In this document: piece by piece, positions 1 to 9,819 of the stretch | Layout of the letters: every line of letters starts with the position of its first letter | How positions within the stretch are numbered: the first letter of the stretch is position 1 | Assembly (NCBI GenBank): GCA_003331195.1 | Contig: QOOZ01000049.1 | Span: 1-57,302 of the forward strand | Length of the DNA: 57,302 nucleotides | Direction: 5' to 3' | Origin: Puniceicoccaceae bacterium | Lineage (GTDB): Bacteria > Verrucomicrobiota > Verrucomicrobiia > Opitutales > Coraliomargaritaceae | Notes under the pieces: model-generated | Databases searched by the model: none | What the model was told of the DNA's origin: nothing | What the model saw: the letters and a program-made list of their open reading frames with translations, nothing else | Program-made: the position numbers and the translations under genes

Positions 1-224
1 TGCATAAAATCGTAACAGAAGATTATCTTTGATCAGCGGCTAGCTCGAATCCCTTAGCAATATGGGGCCTGCCCTTTTCCGGGGTGCACGACCCTTGCGC
101 CTGTAAGTTTTACCCTAGCGGCGATTCCTCCCTCCCCCAAAAAAAATCCCAGCATTTGGACTTAGCGTTGCACATATATGCACAATAAAATAGACAAAAC
201 AGGTGTTTTTTTAAATAATGGTGT
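1..224. other. Upstream non-coding region
   Basis: No coding region, RNA gene or convincing terminator is recognised here. The stretch carries short C-rich and A-rich tracts around 136-152 and an AT-rich segment just before the sulfatase start, which probably contains that gene's promoter. No clear -35/-10 pair or Shine-Dalgarno could be fixed. Confidence 0.4.
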
Positions 225-2903
225 GTGCAATTATTAGATCATGCCGTATACCGTTTCACATGTTTAGTGCTTGTACTCGCATTTGCTTTATTGGAAGCGA
301 GTGCAAACACTAACACTAACATCATACTCATTGTGACTGATGATCAGCGCTGGGATGCGACTGGATTTATGCAAGAGCGTATGCCATCACTTGGACGCAC
401 GGCACGTTTTCCTTGGATGGAGAACAATACGCCAAATTTAGATAGGCTCTCAGAAGAGGGGGTTCATTTTGACAATGGCTACGGCGTCTACTCTTTGTGC
501 TCACCTGCGCGTGCCACCATGCTGACTGGTCAGTATCCTCATAAGCACGGTATTACCAATAATAATACCGACTTCCCTAGCGACGTGGTCACCTATGCGA
601 ACTTGCTACAAGGCGCAGGTTATACGACGGGTTACTTCGGTAAATGGCATATGGGCACGCAAGTCGATCGTCCAGGCTTTGATTACGTTCGAACCTTTTA
701 TGGCCAGGGCAAATATTTCGGAACTGTATTTAACGATGAAAATGGGAACCCAGTGGATGCAATCACTTTTAACCAACGTTCAGCACAATCAATCGTTATT
801 AATATAACGGATCTTCCCTCCGGCGGGGCTAATCAAAGTATATATAGAACAACAGATGGAAATCCATATTCCCAAATCCCTGCGCGTGAGTTATCCATGG
901 GCGTAAATACTTTTGAAATAACTACTGTAGTTAATTACAATCGTGGTGTATGGTTTAGGTTTTCAAGTGGTGAAGTAGAATTTGATTCGTTACGTTATAA
1001 CGGAGTGCAGCTATTGAGTAATCCAGGGGTAGCGACTACTATTCAAGCAAGCGGAATCTTTGAGGCCCGAGCGACGAATGTTTCGTATCCATATCGAATA
1101 GGTATTAATTCAGGCGGAGTATCCACTTGGGGCAGTAGTAGTACGGAGGGATGGATTGATGATACTTCCACTAATTATGCGGTCGAATTTATTCAGGACC
1201 AGGCATCTGCCCCAAATCCATTTTTGCTTTTCTTAGGATTTAAGACTCCCCATCAAGGCAGTCAGAATGGGGTATCTAATTGGTATCCGCCAGCTAGGAC
1301 AGATACATTATTTGATAATCAGTTATCAACTTATGTTCCAAATCTAGATGTCAGTCCCCCGTTTGCTCCGGGTGCTAATGGAGGAAATAGTGGTCACAGT
1401 ACGAACCGTAATTACTGCGAGACTATTGCGGGGATCGATGGCTGCGTAGGGAATATCCTAGATGCGGTGCAAGCCGCGGGGATAGATGATGAGACCGCTA
1501 TTATTTTTATCAGCGATAACGGATTCTTTAGAGGTGAACATGGCTTAAGCGATAAGCGGGCTGCTTACGAGGAGAGTATACGATTACCATTCATGATTCG
1601 ACATCCAAGCCTACAGACTTCGAGTGGCCAAATTGTTAATGAAATTGTATCCAACTTAGATATTGCGCCGACTATTTTAGATTTAGCTGGGTTTGAAGTG
1701 CCGGCCTCCATGCAAGGGGCCAGTCTTGTGCCATTTATTCGAGGAGAAGTGCCCAATGACTGGCGAGACCATCTATTTATTGAGTATACCCATGACGCCG
1801 AATTTCCAACGGCGAGTGTGCGCCCTTACATTTCTTTAATTCACAAAGATGGACTGAAGATTGTGCGCTACCAAGAGAACGCTTCTTGGAATGAACTTTT
1901 TGATACGAGTGTATCCGCCGATCCTTATGAAATAACCAATATCATCAATTCTAGCGCACTGGTAGATCAGCAGAATCGAGCTATGATGGAGGGCCTGCTT
2001 ATTGAGGAAAGCTACAAGACCGATTTCTTGAAAATTATACAAAATAATATGACTGATAGTGGTGGTTTACTCACGCTTGCTGCCGGCGAAGGCTTTCCAT
2101 TTAAATTAGAATCTAGTGCCGATTTACAGAGCTGGGATGAGGAGGGATCCTTTGAAGGCGACAATGAAGCAGTGACTATCAGTACGATTAATAGTGCAGG
2201 ATCCGATGCAGCTGTAACGCTGACTTCTCAAACTGTAATCGGTAATAGCGCGGACCATGTGCTTCGATCTGGATCGCTCTCAGGTATTATAAATGCATCG
2301 TCGAATACGCTGGCAGTTGGATCGACTACCTCAAGCCCTAGTGGTGGTCGTAATGCAGTCCTCATCTTCGAATTGCCGAATATTGGAAGCGAAGAGCAAA
2401 TTCACAGCGCGACTCTTGCAGTTACGGTAGAGAGACTAAATATAATGACTGATTTTGATGCAGATTTATGGTCTTTGGGAATTTATGATTCTAATGGCAC
2501 CGATCCCGATGGAGATGGATTGGTCGATTACCATGAGATTGATACGGGCAACGCCAACTTGGTTAAATTACAGGATGCATTTTTGAATGACCTCACCGCA
2601 GGCACGACTTCGGAGACGCAGTCGGTGCGGGTTACGAGCAGTCCAGTGAGCCGATTAAGCGATTACTTGTGGCAATTTTATAATTCTAATCCGGATTATA
2701 GTGGTGGTAAATATCTGCATTTGAGAGTAAGCCCGGAGATTGGTAGCATTAACGACATTGGCGGCGAAGATGTTCGATACACCATAAAAGCTGCGCATAA
2801 TGATAACTCAGATCAGGAGAAGCCAGAGCTCACTATTGAGCTGAAGGATTTGAGCGATGTCGCTACGAAACGATTTTATAGAGTTCGTTACGGCGAAGAT
2901 TAA
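225..2903 (+). CDS. Secreted S1-family sulfatase with inserted domain and C-terminal extension
   Basis: Predicted exported arylsulfatase-type enzyme (892 aa) that would remove sulfate esters, probably from algal polysaccharides. The start is GTG with a hydrophobic signal peptide at residues 9-27. Metal-binding D39/D40 lie in TDDQRWD. The formylglycine motif C92-S-P-A-R96 is a Cys-type sulfatase signature that needs a maturation enzyme not present in this window. D431/N432 in SDNG complete the metal site. About 120 residues (roughly 183-306) interrupt the usual run between the GKWH/GFDY region and the EGWIDD segment and look beta-rich. After about residue 600 there is a non-catalytic tail with a DPDGDGLVDY calcium loop, ending FYRVRY, a style seen in verrucomicrobial secreted proteins. 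Family assignment is firm; the substrate is unknown. Confidence 0.9.
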   Translation: MQLLDHAVYRFTCLVLVLAFALLEASANTNTNIILIVTDDQRWDATGFMQERMPSLGRTARFPWMENNTPNLDRLSEEGVHFDNGYGVYSLCSPARATMLTGQYPHKHGITNNNTDFPSDVVTYANLLQGAGYTTGYFGKWHMGTQVDRPGFDYVRTFYGQGKYFGTVFNDENGNPVDAITFNQRSAQSIVINITDLPSGGANQSIYRTTDGNPYSQIPARELSMGVNTFEITTVVNYNRGVWFRFSSGEVEFDSLRYNGVQLLSNPGVATTIQASGIFEARATNVSYPYRIGINSGGVSTWGSSSTEGWIDDTSTNYAVEFIQDQASAPNPFLLFLGFKTPHQGSQNGVSNWYPPARTDTLFDNQLSTYVPNLDVSPPFAPGANGGNSGHSTNRNYCETIAGIDGCVGNILDAVQAAGIDDETAIIFISDNGFFRGEHGLSDKRAAYEESIRLPFMIRHPSLQTSSGQIVNEIVSNLDIAPTILDLAGFEVPASMQGASLVPFIRGEVPNDWRDHLFIEYTHDAEFPTASVRPYISLIHKDGLKIVRYQENASWNELFDTSVSADPYEITNIINSSALVDQQNRAMMEGLLIEESYKTDFLKIIQNNMTDSGGLLTLAAGEGFPFKLESSADLQSWDEEGSFEGDNEAVTISTINSAGSDAAVTLTSQTVIGNSADHVLRSGSLSGIINASSNTLAVGSTTSSPSGGRNAVLIFELPNIGSEEQIHSATLAVTVERLNIMTDFDADLWSLGIYDSNGTDPDGDGLVDYHEIDTGNANLVKLQDAFLNDLTAGTTSETQSVRVTSSPVSRLSDYLWQFYNSNPDYSGGKYLHLRVSPEIGSINDIGGEDVRYTIKAAHNDNSDQEKPELTIELKDLSDVATKRFYRVRYGED

Positions 2904-3112
2904 TTCCTGTCAGTTTGGTCATGGCAGCGAGGACCCTATCGAGTAGGGTGTAAGCTTAGGGCGTGCGATGATGCCATTAGATCTTTTTGAGTCCGGATAA
3001 ATATTCCAGTAGCATTACCAAATCTTTTGGAAGAAGATTGCTGTTTAAAAGAATAATGAAAAATATAGGCGTATGCTATGACTATAAAATCCTTTTTATT
3101 AGGGCCCTATAA
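2904..3112. other. Intergenic region, no gene seen
   Basis: About 200 bases between two plus-strand genes. It contains a short inverted repeat, ACCCTA-tcgag-TAGGGT near 2933-2949, which is not followed by a T-tract, so it is not called a terminator. Nothing else is recognised. Confidence 0.35.
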
Positions 3113-3907
3113 GTGAAAATTTCTATCGCACAGTTTGCCGTCAAACGCGGCGATGCTACTGCTAATTTAGCACGAATTGCTGAGCTGGGTGAAGAGGCGG
3201 CATCCTTTGGGACGAATTTACTGTGCTTGCCTGAGATGAGCACGACGGGTTTCGATTGGTCGTCTAATCGCGAACACTTAGCGGATGCGTCCGCTTCAAT
3301 CGCGGAGCTCAAAGATATTGCGCAGGAACAGGGGATAGCCATTTGCGGATCATTTTTAGAAAAGACGGAATTAGGAAATGCTGCCAACTGTTTTCATTAC
3401 ATTGACGCCAAAGGTTCACTCTTGGCTCGTTATCGAAAGATGCACTTGTTCACGCGTTTTCACGAGGAAGGTCATGTCGAAGCAGGAAATGAATGTGTCG
3501 CATTTGATACTGCATTCGGTAAGATGGGTGCATCGATTTGTTATGACCTTCGCTTCCCCGAGCTTTTCAGGCAGAACACTAAGGCTGGCGCATTGCTACA
3601 TATTTTACCCGCCGCCTTCCCGCACCCACGCCTAGAGCATTGGCGGAAATTAGTCTGTGCGCGCGCCATCGAAAATCAAACTTACTTCATCGCTGCGAAT
3701 CAATCAGGCGTCGAAGACCATGGGAGCGGTGTGGGGGAGGCCCACTATTTTGGTCACTCCATGGTGGTCGACCCATGGGGCGAGATCGTAGCTGAAGCGA
3801 ATGAAGACGAGTGCTTGCTCCAAGTAGAGATCGATCTTTCGAATGTAAACAGAGTCCGCAAAGAGCTCAGCGCGTGGGATGATCGTCGGACGGATGTCTT
3901 TAATTAA
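3113..3907 (+). CDS. Carbon-nitrogen hydrolase (nitrilase superfamily, omega-amidase-like)
   Basis: Cytosolic amidase of 264 aa. The Glu-Lys-Cys triad of the nitrilase superfamily is visible: Glu in CLPEMSTTGF (about residue 42), Lys in YRKMHLF (about 110), Cys in ASICYDLRFPE (about 143). The size and the LRFPELFR context resemble omega-amidase/YafV-type enzymes, which hydrolyse alpha-ketoglutaramate and similar small amides. The start is GTG at 3113. The gene converges on rpe and appears monocistronic. Superfamily is certain; the exact substrate is inferred only. Confidence 0.85.
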   Translation: MKISIAQFAVKRGDATANLARIAELGEEAASFGTNLLCLPEMSTTGFDWSSNREHLADASASIAELKDIAQEQGIAICGSFLEKTELGNAANCFHYIDAKGSLLARYRKMHLFTRFHEEGHVEAGNECVAFDTAFGKMGASICYDLRFPELFRQNTKAGALLHILPAAFPHPRLEHWRKLVCARAIENQTYFIAANQSGVEDHGSGVGEAHYFGHSMVVDPWGEIVAEANEDECLLQVEIDLSNVNRVRKELSAWDDRRTDVFN

Positions 3908-3986
3908 TTTGGAGTTTCAAATTAACTAAATGGATTTGTTAGACTTAAAGTCGTCTAATGGAGGAACTCCGACTCGCGTGGAAGCT

Positions 3987-4646
3987 CTATGCGGTGACCA
4001 CTGCAATAAAAGCCGATGGGTCGACTGCCTTGAAAAATGCCGTTCCAGCCACTATGGTATCTGCGCCCCGTGCCGTGCATAGTGGCGCTGTCTCCAGGTC
4101 GACGCCACCGTCGATTTCTAGTCGATAGCCCAAGCCCATCTCTGCTCGCCAAGTGTCAAATTCCTCGATTTTGGGAAGTACATCCTGTCGGAAGCTTTGC
4201 CCTCCGAAGCCAGGCTCTACCGTCATCAACAAGACGATGTCACAGTCCGGTAAGAATTCTTTTGCGTCTTCTGCGGGTGTGTCGGGCTTAAGAACTACGC
4301 CGCACTTGCAGCCCTTCGATTTGATGTAGGCAAGGGTTTCGGCGACTGGATAATCAGGCTCAAGGTGGATTGTGATTTGATCCGCACCTGCATCGAGGAA
4401 GGCATCGATATAGAGCTGTGGATTATCCAGCATCAGGTGGACATCGAAGAATAGCTTAGAGTCAGGACGCATCGCTTTGACCGTTTGCGGACCGAAACTT
4501 AGGTTGCTTACGAAGTGTCCATCCATAATGTCAAGGTGCACCCATTCCAGTCCCGCATCTTCAATTACCTTTAGGCTGCTACGGAGATTTGCATGATCGC
4601 CCGCTAGAATAGACGGAGCGAGTAAAGTGTCGTGTGGGCTAGGCAT
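3987..4646 (-). CDS. rpe: Ribulose-phosphate 3-epimerase
   Basis: Interconverts ribulose 5-phosphate and xylulose 5-phosphate in the pentose phosphate pathway. At 219 aa it has the usual family length. The TIM-barrel signatures are present: APSILAGDHANL at the N-terminus, HLDIMDGHFV with the metal-binding His/Asp, FFDVHLM, and EIDGGV near the C-terminus. It is the last gene of a minus-strand run nadE-hemL-rpe, with 51 bases between hemL and rpe. Confidence 0.95.
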   Translation of the reverse strand: MPSPHDTLLAPSILAGDHANLRSSLKVIEDAGLEWVHLDIMDGHFVSNLSFGPQTVKAMRPDSKLFFDVHLMLDNPQLYIDAFLDAGADQITIHLEPDYPVAETLAYIKSKGCKCGVVLKPDTPAEDAKEFLPDCDIVLLMTVEPGFGGQSFRQDVLPKIEEFDTWRAEMGLGYRLEIDGGVDLETAPLCTARGADTIVAGTAFFKAVDPSAFIAVVTA

Positions 4647-4697
4647 ACTTTAATTCAGCAATCCATCGATTCGATGGCAAGACTGGCTTTTTTCTAG

Positions 4698-5975
4698 TTA
4701 AATTGATCGAATGCCGGCGGCCAAAACATCGGCGGCTTGTTCAATATCAGCCCCGTCGTGGGCGGTGGAGATAAAGCAAGTCTCGTAAGCGGAGGGGGGT
4801 AGATAAACGCCATGATCGAGCGCATATTTGAAGAGCTGGTTGAAATGCTCAGTCTGACTGGTGGTGGCATCTTCTAGATTACGCACGGGTTTTTCAGCGA
4901 AGAAGAGTGCAAACATCGAGCCGACTTGTGGGACTTGGAGTGCTAAGCCTTTTTCTCTAGCAGCTTCTAATAAGGCGTCGCGGATCTGCGCACCCATTTT
5001 CTCGAAGAGCGGATAGGGATTGGTGTCTTTGAGCTTTTTTAAAGATGTGATGCCTGCTGCCATGGCAAGCGGATTACCACTCAGGGTGCCCGCTTGATAG
5101 ACTGGTCCTAGTGGGGCGAGGTAATCCATGATCTCAGCCTTGCCGCCGAAGGCACCGACGGGGAGTCCTCCTCCGATAATTTTACCCAAGGCGGTGAGAT
5201 CGGGTGTAATGCCGATGCGCTCTTGTACGCCACCGAGGGCGAGACGGAAACCTGTCATGACTTCGTCGAATATAAGTAGTGATTGGTTCCTTGTGCAGAG
5301 TTTGCGCAGTAATTCAAGGTAGCCCGCATCCGGTAGAATCATTCCGCAGTTCGCGGGGTAGGGTTCGACGATGATTGCTGCGATGTCGTCGCCTCCATTG
5401 GCAAAAGCTTCGCGAACGCCTTCTGCGTCATTGTAATCGATTACAATGGTTTCAGCAGCGAAACTAGCGGGAATACCAGCGCTGTCGGGGTTGCCTAGGG
5501 TGAGCGCGCCAGAGCCTGCTTTGACCAGTAGTGAATCGACATGTCCGTGGTAGCAACCGGCGAACTTTATGATCTTGTTACGACCCGTATAGCCACGTGC
5601 GAGGCGGATGGCGGACATGGTCGCTTCGGTGCCCGAGTTGCACATGCGCACCTTCTCGACAGAGGGCACGATCTCAACGAGTCGTGCGGCCATTTCGACC
5701 TCGTAGGGGTTTGGTGTGCCGAAGCTGGTGCCGTCATTAAGGGCTGTGGCGATGGCTTCGCGGATGTCGGGATCGTTATGCCCGTGCACGGCTGGGCCCC
5801 ATGTGCAGACAAAGTCAATGAGTTCGACGTCGTCGGCCGTAGTCAGGTGGGCGCCGTTCGCGCGCTTGGTAAAGAAGGGCGCGCCACCGACGGAACGGAA
5901 TGCACGGACAGGAGAGTTCACACCGCCGGGTATGAGTTGCTGAGCGCGCTGGAAGAGTTGTTCGGATGAATTCAT
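4698..5975 (-). CDS. hemL: Glutamate-1-semialdehyde 2,1-aminomutase
   Basis: PLP-dependent enzyme converting glutamate-1-semialdehyde to 5-aminolevulinate for tetrapyrrole synthesis by the C5 route. The 425 aa length is standard. The N-terminus [23 protein letters not shown] is typical, as are [24 protein letters not shown] and the PLP lysine in [16 protein letters not shown] (about residue 265). It lies 30 bases downstream of nadE on the same strand and is probably co-transcribed with nadE and rpe. Confidence 0.97.
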   Translation of the reverse strand: MNSSEQLFQRAQQLIPGGVNSPVRAFRSVGGAPFFTKRANGAHLTTADDVELIDFVCTWGPAVHGHNDPDIREAIATALNDGTSFGTPNPYEVEMAARLVEIVPSVEKVRMCNSGTEATMSAIRLARGYTGRNKIIKFAGCYHGHVDSLLVKAGSGALTLGNPDSAGIPASFAAETIVIDYNDAEGVREAFANGGDDIAAIIVEPYPANCGMILPDAGYLELLRKLCTRNQSLLIFDEVMTGFRLALGGVQERIGITPDLTALGKIIGGGLPVGAFGGKAEIMDYLAPLGPVYQAGTLSGNPLAMAAGITSLKKLKDTNPYPLFEKMGAQIRDALLEAAREKGLALQVPQVGSMFALFFAEKPVRNLEDATTSQTEHFNQLFKYALDHGVYLPPSAYETCFISTAHDGADIEQAADVLAAGIRSI

Positions 5976-6005
5976 AAGAGAAAGTTCGATGTTCGAGCGA
6001 AGCGA

Positions 6006-7655
6006 CTAGCTCACATATTTCTGCACGATGGGAATACGCCTTCCGACGCCAAAGGCTAGGGGAGTGGTTTTGAGGCCGGGGGCGGCTTGTTTGCGTTTAT
6101 ATTCGTTGAGGTCGACTTTGCGAACAATGTCGTCGACGACTGCCTCTTTGTAGCCTTTTTCGACGATCTCGGCGCGCGAGAGACCTTCTTCGACGTAGAG
6201 TCTCAGAATGCCGTCGAGCACTGGATAGGGAGGCAAGGAGTCTTCGTCCTTTTGATCAGGGCGCAGCTCGGCGGAGGGAGGCTTTTCGATTGTGTTGACG
6301 GGAATGAGCTCTCGGCACGCAGCCGTGTTCATGTGGCGGGCTAGGGCGTAGACTTTCATCTTGGGTAAATCGGAGATAACGGCGAGTCCACCGCACATGT
6401 CGCCGTAAAGTGTGCAATAGCCGACGGCTATTTCGCTCTTGTTGCCGGTGGTGAGAAGAAGGGCGCCAAACTTATTTGACATGGCCATGAGGAGGAGACC
6501 GCGGGTTCGAGCCTGTATGTTTTCCTCGGTCACATCAGTGCCACGTCCGTCGAAGAGATCCCCCAACGCGGACTCAGCGGAGGCCACGGTGTCGGAGATA
6601 GCAACTTCGTGGTATTCAATGCCAAGATTCTTAGCGAGCGCTGCGGCGTCGTCGCGACTGTGTTGGCTAGAAATCGCGGAGGGCAGGGCAATGCCGATGA
6701 CCTGGTCTGCCCCGAAGGCTTCGGCGGCGAGGGCGGCGACGACTGCGGAGTCAATGCCGCCACTCAGGCCGATGATGGTCTTATTAAAGCCGCTTTTGTA
6801 AGCATAATCGCGTAGGCCGAGCACGAGTGCGTCCTGTGTAGCGGTGTTGCCCTTAGGGTTGAAGTGTTCGGAGATGTAAGCGACTGGATTGTCGAGGTCG
6901 ATGATGTGGTTCTCAGCGCGGAAGGCTGCGAGTCCCGCGACGAGTCCGCGCTCGGGGGTTACAGCTAGGCTGCCGCCATCAAAGATGAGTTCGTCGTTCC
7001 CACCAACCGCATTGCAATAAATTACGGGGCAAGCACAACGCTCAGCAGCATCTTGTACTAGCGGTTCGCGGGCTTCGTTTTTACCCTCGTGCCAAGGGCT
7101 GGCTGAGAGGTTAAGGAGGAGGTCGATTTTTTGCTGAGCAAGCTTGCCCAGAGGATCTTTACAATAGCGTCGACTGGTCTGGAGGTCAGGATGCGTCCAG
7201 ATGTCTTCACAAATCGTAATACCTACTTTCTTTCCTTTCCAGTCATAGATCATAGGGCCTTCCGCTGGTTCGAAGTAGCGCTCTTCGTCGAAGACATCAT
7301 AGCTTGGTAAGAGTGACTTGCGTCCGACCGCGTTGATCTTGCCTGATTCGCACCACGCAGCCGCATTGTAAAAGGGACGCCCAGTAATCGATGAACCGCG
7401 ATCTTGCACATAACCGATGACGGCAGGAACTTCGCCGATTTGTTGGGCGATGGACTCAAGGGCGTCTTTGATGTCGCTGACAAAACGTGATTTAAAGAGT
7501 AAATCGCGCGGTGGATAGCCACAGAGTGCGAGCTCAGGGAATAGGATTAGCTTCGCCCCGTCAGCAACAAGAGAATTGTAGGCACTCACTATGAGTTGTG
7601 AGTTACCAGAAAGGTCGCCGACGGTGGTGTTGATTTGTGCGATACCGATTTTCAT
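6006..7655 (-). CDS. nadE: Glutamine-dependent NAD+ synthetase
   Basis: Amidates deamido-NAD to NAD+ using glutamine. The 549 aa protein has two domains. An N-terminal nitrilase-type glutaminase spans about 1-250, with Glu in [16 protein letters not shown] and Cys in [12 protein letters not shown]-terminal ATP-pyrophosphatase domain has the P-loop [12 protein letters not shown] (about 299-310) and [10 protein letters not shown]. It is the first gene of the nadE-hemL-rpe group. No strong Shine-Dalgarno precedes the ATG. Confidence 0.96.
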   Translation of the reverse strand: MKIGIAQINTTVGDLSGNSQLIVSAYNSLVADGAKLILFPELALCGYPPRDLLFKSRFVSDIKDALESIAQQIGEVPAVIGYVQDRGSSITGRPFYNAAAWCESGKINAVGRKSLLPSYDVFDEERYFEPAEGPMIYDWKGKKVGITICEDIWTHPDLQTSRRYCKDPLGKLAQQKIDLLLNLSASPWHEGKNEAREPLVQDAAERCACPVIYCNAVGGNDELIFDGGSLAVTPERGLVAGLAAFRAENHIIDLDNPVAYISEHFNPKGNTATQDALVLGLRDYAYKSGFNKTIIGLSGGIDSAVVAALAAEAFGADQVIGIALPSAISSQHSRDDAAALAKNLGIEYHEVAISDTVASAESALGDLFDGRGTDVTEENIQARTRGLLLMAMSNKFGALLLTTGNKSEIAVGYCTLYGDMCGGLAVISDLPKMKVYALARHMNTAACRELIPVNTIEKPPSAELRPDQKDEDSLPPYPVLDGILRLYVEEGLSRAEIVEKGYKEAVVDDIVRKVDLNEYKRKQAAPGLKTTPLAFGVGRRIPIVQKYVS

Positions 7656-7972
7656 AGAATGTGCGGATTTTGAACAATTGCTTGAACTGCTACTGGCAAA
7701 TGGCTGACATGCAGAATTAGTTGTAACTCCTCCTTACACGCAAACCTTAGGAATACTTTCAATGTTTAGAGAATACAAGACATTCGCTATTTTTAAAGTC
7801 TCCTGCTTGATCTTATTATCATCTTTAGATTCCGCGGAGCTAGCAAAGGAGCGCACGCCGTCTATGTGTCGCTCTTTGTTCGATGTGCAGATCATCATAC
7901 GAACTTCTTCGCTTGAGATGATGGCCTTTGCACCTCCGAGCAGATCGACTGAACGGGTGTTGGCTTAGACTG
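7656..7972. other. Divergent intergenic region between nadE and maf
   Basis: This 317-base stretch must hold the promoters of two divergent genes. It also carries open frames on both strands: a 68-codon plus-strand frame (7762-7968) with an AGGA 8 bases before its ATG, stopping 4 bases before maf, and a 54-codon minus-strand frame (7734-7898). Neither matches a family I recognise, so neither is called as a gene here. Confidence 0.4.
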
Positions 7973-8563
7973 ATGAATATACAACCAAAACAACTTTACC
8001 TTGCTTCCGCTTCACCACGACGCGCTGAGCTAATGCGCCGTATGGGCTTGCGATTTGAAATTCGTCCGACGTATGTGGAAGAGGATGATTCGGGCAGCGC
8101 AGGGCCTGAGGAGATGGTGCTTGAAAATGCCAAATTGAAGGCCAGCAGCTTGTCGGATTTGGAGCCAGATGCACTCGTGCTAGGTTCAGATACGACTGTA
8201 GCACTCGGCGAGCAGGTGCTTAGCAAGCCGACCGATATGGAAGACGCACGCTGTATGCTTCAAATGCTTTCTGGACGTACCCATGCCGTGTATACTGCGG
8301 TCGCTCTGTTTTGGAAGTTAGGTTCTTTGGCGCATGTATTTTTCGAGTGCAGTCAAGTGCGCTTCCTGGAATTAGATGACGCTCGGATAAATCAGTATTT
8401 TCAACTGGTTGATCCTTTGGACAAGGCGGGCGCATATGGCATCCAAGTTGGTCGCGAGTTGATTGTTGAATCCGTCGAAGGTTCCGTTGAAAACGTGATG
8501 GGCTTGCCAATCCAGAGACTCGCTCTAACTATGGAGGAACTTGGTTTTGATTTCATGAGCTAA
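7973..8563 (+). CDS. maf: Maf-family nucleotide pyrophosphatase
   Basis: House-cleaning pyrophosphatase hydrolysing (m5)UTP, dTTP or modified nucleotides. The signature [16 protein letters not shown] is at the N-terminus and LGSDTTVAL in the middle, with KPTDMEDA and DKAGAYGIQ further on. The chosen ATG (7973) gives 196 aa starting [17 protein letters not shown]. An upstream in-frame ATG at 7928 would add 15 residues unlike the family. It is followed 24 bases later by the TonB-like gene. Confidence 0.92.
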   Translation: MNIQPKQLYLASASPRRAELMRRMGLRFEIRPTYVEEDDSGSAGPEEMVLENAKLKASSLSDLEPDALVLGSDTTVALGEQVLSKPTDMEDARCMLQMLSGRTHAVYTAVALFWKLGSLAHVFFECSQVRFLELDDARINQYFQLVDPLDKAGAYGIQVGRELIVESVEGSVENVMGLPIQRLALTMEELGFDFMS

Positions 8564-8587
8564 GTAAGTTCACCTGAGTGTTATATT

Positions 8588-9712
8588 GTGTCCGAAATCC
8601 TTATAGAGCCTTTACCGACCAAGCTATTTACACCGAATGATCGTGAGTCTCGCTGGGTGACTCTATTGGCTGTCTTAGCGACTATTTTCGTGCATGTTGG
8701 CGTCATTCTTGTTCTGCCTGATGAACTGATGCCTCGAAATAAAGGTGACACTGATCAAGCGCAGAAGGAGGCAGAAATCTATGAAATCAGTCTAGTTGAT
8801 CCAGTGGAGGCACGATTTGTCGAGGCCAGTCCCGAGGCTCTTGAGAACGAGCCTGATCTTAGGGATCAATATTCCAACCGAGCACAGCAGGCAGCTGATA
8901 ATAGTCCGCTTTCCGATGCCGCAAATAAGCCCAAAGTTGATGGTGAGGAAGATTCGCAGAAGATACTTCAAGGTAGCTTACAAGAAACACCGCCCCTCGA
9001 GCCTGGCGTCTATGTACCTGCCTCACGTCCTGGTGAAGGTGAGGGTGACCAAGGAGGTGAACTTGGCGCGCCCAATGAACTCATATTGCCCCAGCTTGCG
9101 GAGCCCATACCTGCGCCCAATTTTATTCAACAGGATCCTGCCTCTGATCTGGGTCCTGGTAGTCGCGTTGACCTCGTGGGCGAAGCACCTGAAGTCTTCG
9201 AAGTCCCCGATCTAGATGCCCCGATCAATGTCTATCGCCCACAGTCTGTGGCTGAGCAGGTGCAAAAAGTCGGTGATGGCGCGGGTGGCACACTCGAAGC
9301 GCAACCCATTCCACGGGCGAGGCCACGACTCGCGCCTGAACTTATCGTAGGACCACTCATGCGCTCGCATGGTTCGACCAGTCGCCGTGGGTCACTTGCG
9401 ATTGATGCGACTTTTAGCGAGTTTGGCGAGTATGAGCAGCAATTCTATGCTGCCGTCCAGACAGGGTGGTATCAAGAAATTGAGTTCTTCCAGCCGATTG
9501 ATACGTCAACACGCGTACAAGTGCGCTTTACATTACACGCAGATGGCCGTGTTGAAAATGTCAAGACTGTGCAGACGTCTGCCAGCGAGATAGCTACCTT
9601 TATTTGTGAAACTGCTATTACTAAGCGATCCCCGTTTCGACCCTGGACGAAGGAAATGGTTCAAGTCTTTGGACAACAGCGGACGCTCCATGTAGTTTTT
9701 CACTACCGTTGA
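8588..9712 (+). CDS. TonB-like energy-transducer protein
   Basis: 374 aa protein with TonB architecture. A short cytoplasmic N-terminus is followed by one membrane helix at about 25-42 (TLLAVLATIFVHVGVILVL). A long Pro/Glu/Asp-rich periplasmic spacer spans about 60-270, and the C-terminal domain (about 275-374) contains QVRFTLHADGRVENVKTVQTS and ends VVFHYR, as in TonB-C-like folds. It could energise the three TonB-dependent receptors elsewhere in the window, but no exbB/exbD are adjacent, so that is inference. The start is GTG at 8588. It could instead be a TolA- or GltJ-like spacer protein. Confidence 0.65.
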   Translation: MSEILIEPLPTKLFTPNDRESRWVTLLAVLATIFVHVGVILVLPDELMPRNKGDTDQAQKEAEIYEISLVDPVEARFVEASPEALENEPDLRDQYSNRAQQAADNSPLSDAANKPKVDGEEDSQKILQGSLQETPPLEPGVYVPASRPGEGEGDQGGELGAPNELILPQLAEPIPAPNFIQQDPASDLGPGSRVDLVGEAPEVFEVPDLDAPINVYRPQSVAEQVQKVGDGAGGTLEAQPIPRARPRLAPELIVGPLMRSHGSTSRRGSLAIDATFSEFGEYEQQFYAAVQTGWYQEIEFFQPIDTSTRVQVRFTLHADGRVENVKTVQTSASEIATFICETAITKRSPFRPWTKEMVQVFGQQRTLHVVFHYR

Positions 9713-9819
9713 GGGCGTGACTAAGTTGCGTCAATTAAAGCAGTCGTGTATTTCTAATTTCTTTGATTCTGTATTGAGGCTTTCGTCAAAACATCAATCA
9801 TGTTGCTTGAAATTAAGGA

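Noticed and set aside
548..570. Perfect 8-bp inverted repeat CGGTATTA/TAATACCG
   Set aside because: It lies inside the sulfatase coding region with no T-tract or regulatory context; likely chance.
5541..5969. 142-codon plus-strand frame opposite hemL
   Set aside because: Antisense shadow of a highly conserved gene; no ribosome-binding site or domain.
7762..7968. 68-codon plus-strand frame before maf with an AGGA at a good distance
   Set aside because: No recognisable domain, unlike any family I know, and it fills a divergent promoter region; kept only as a note in the intergenic entry.
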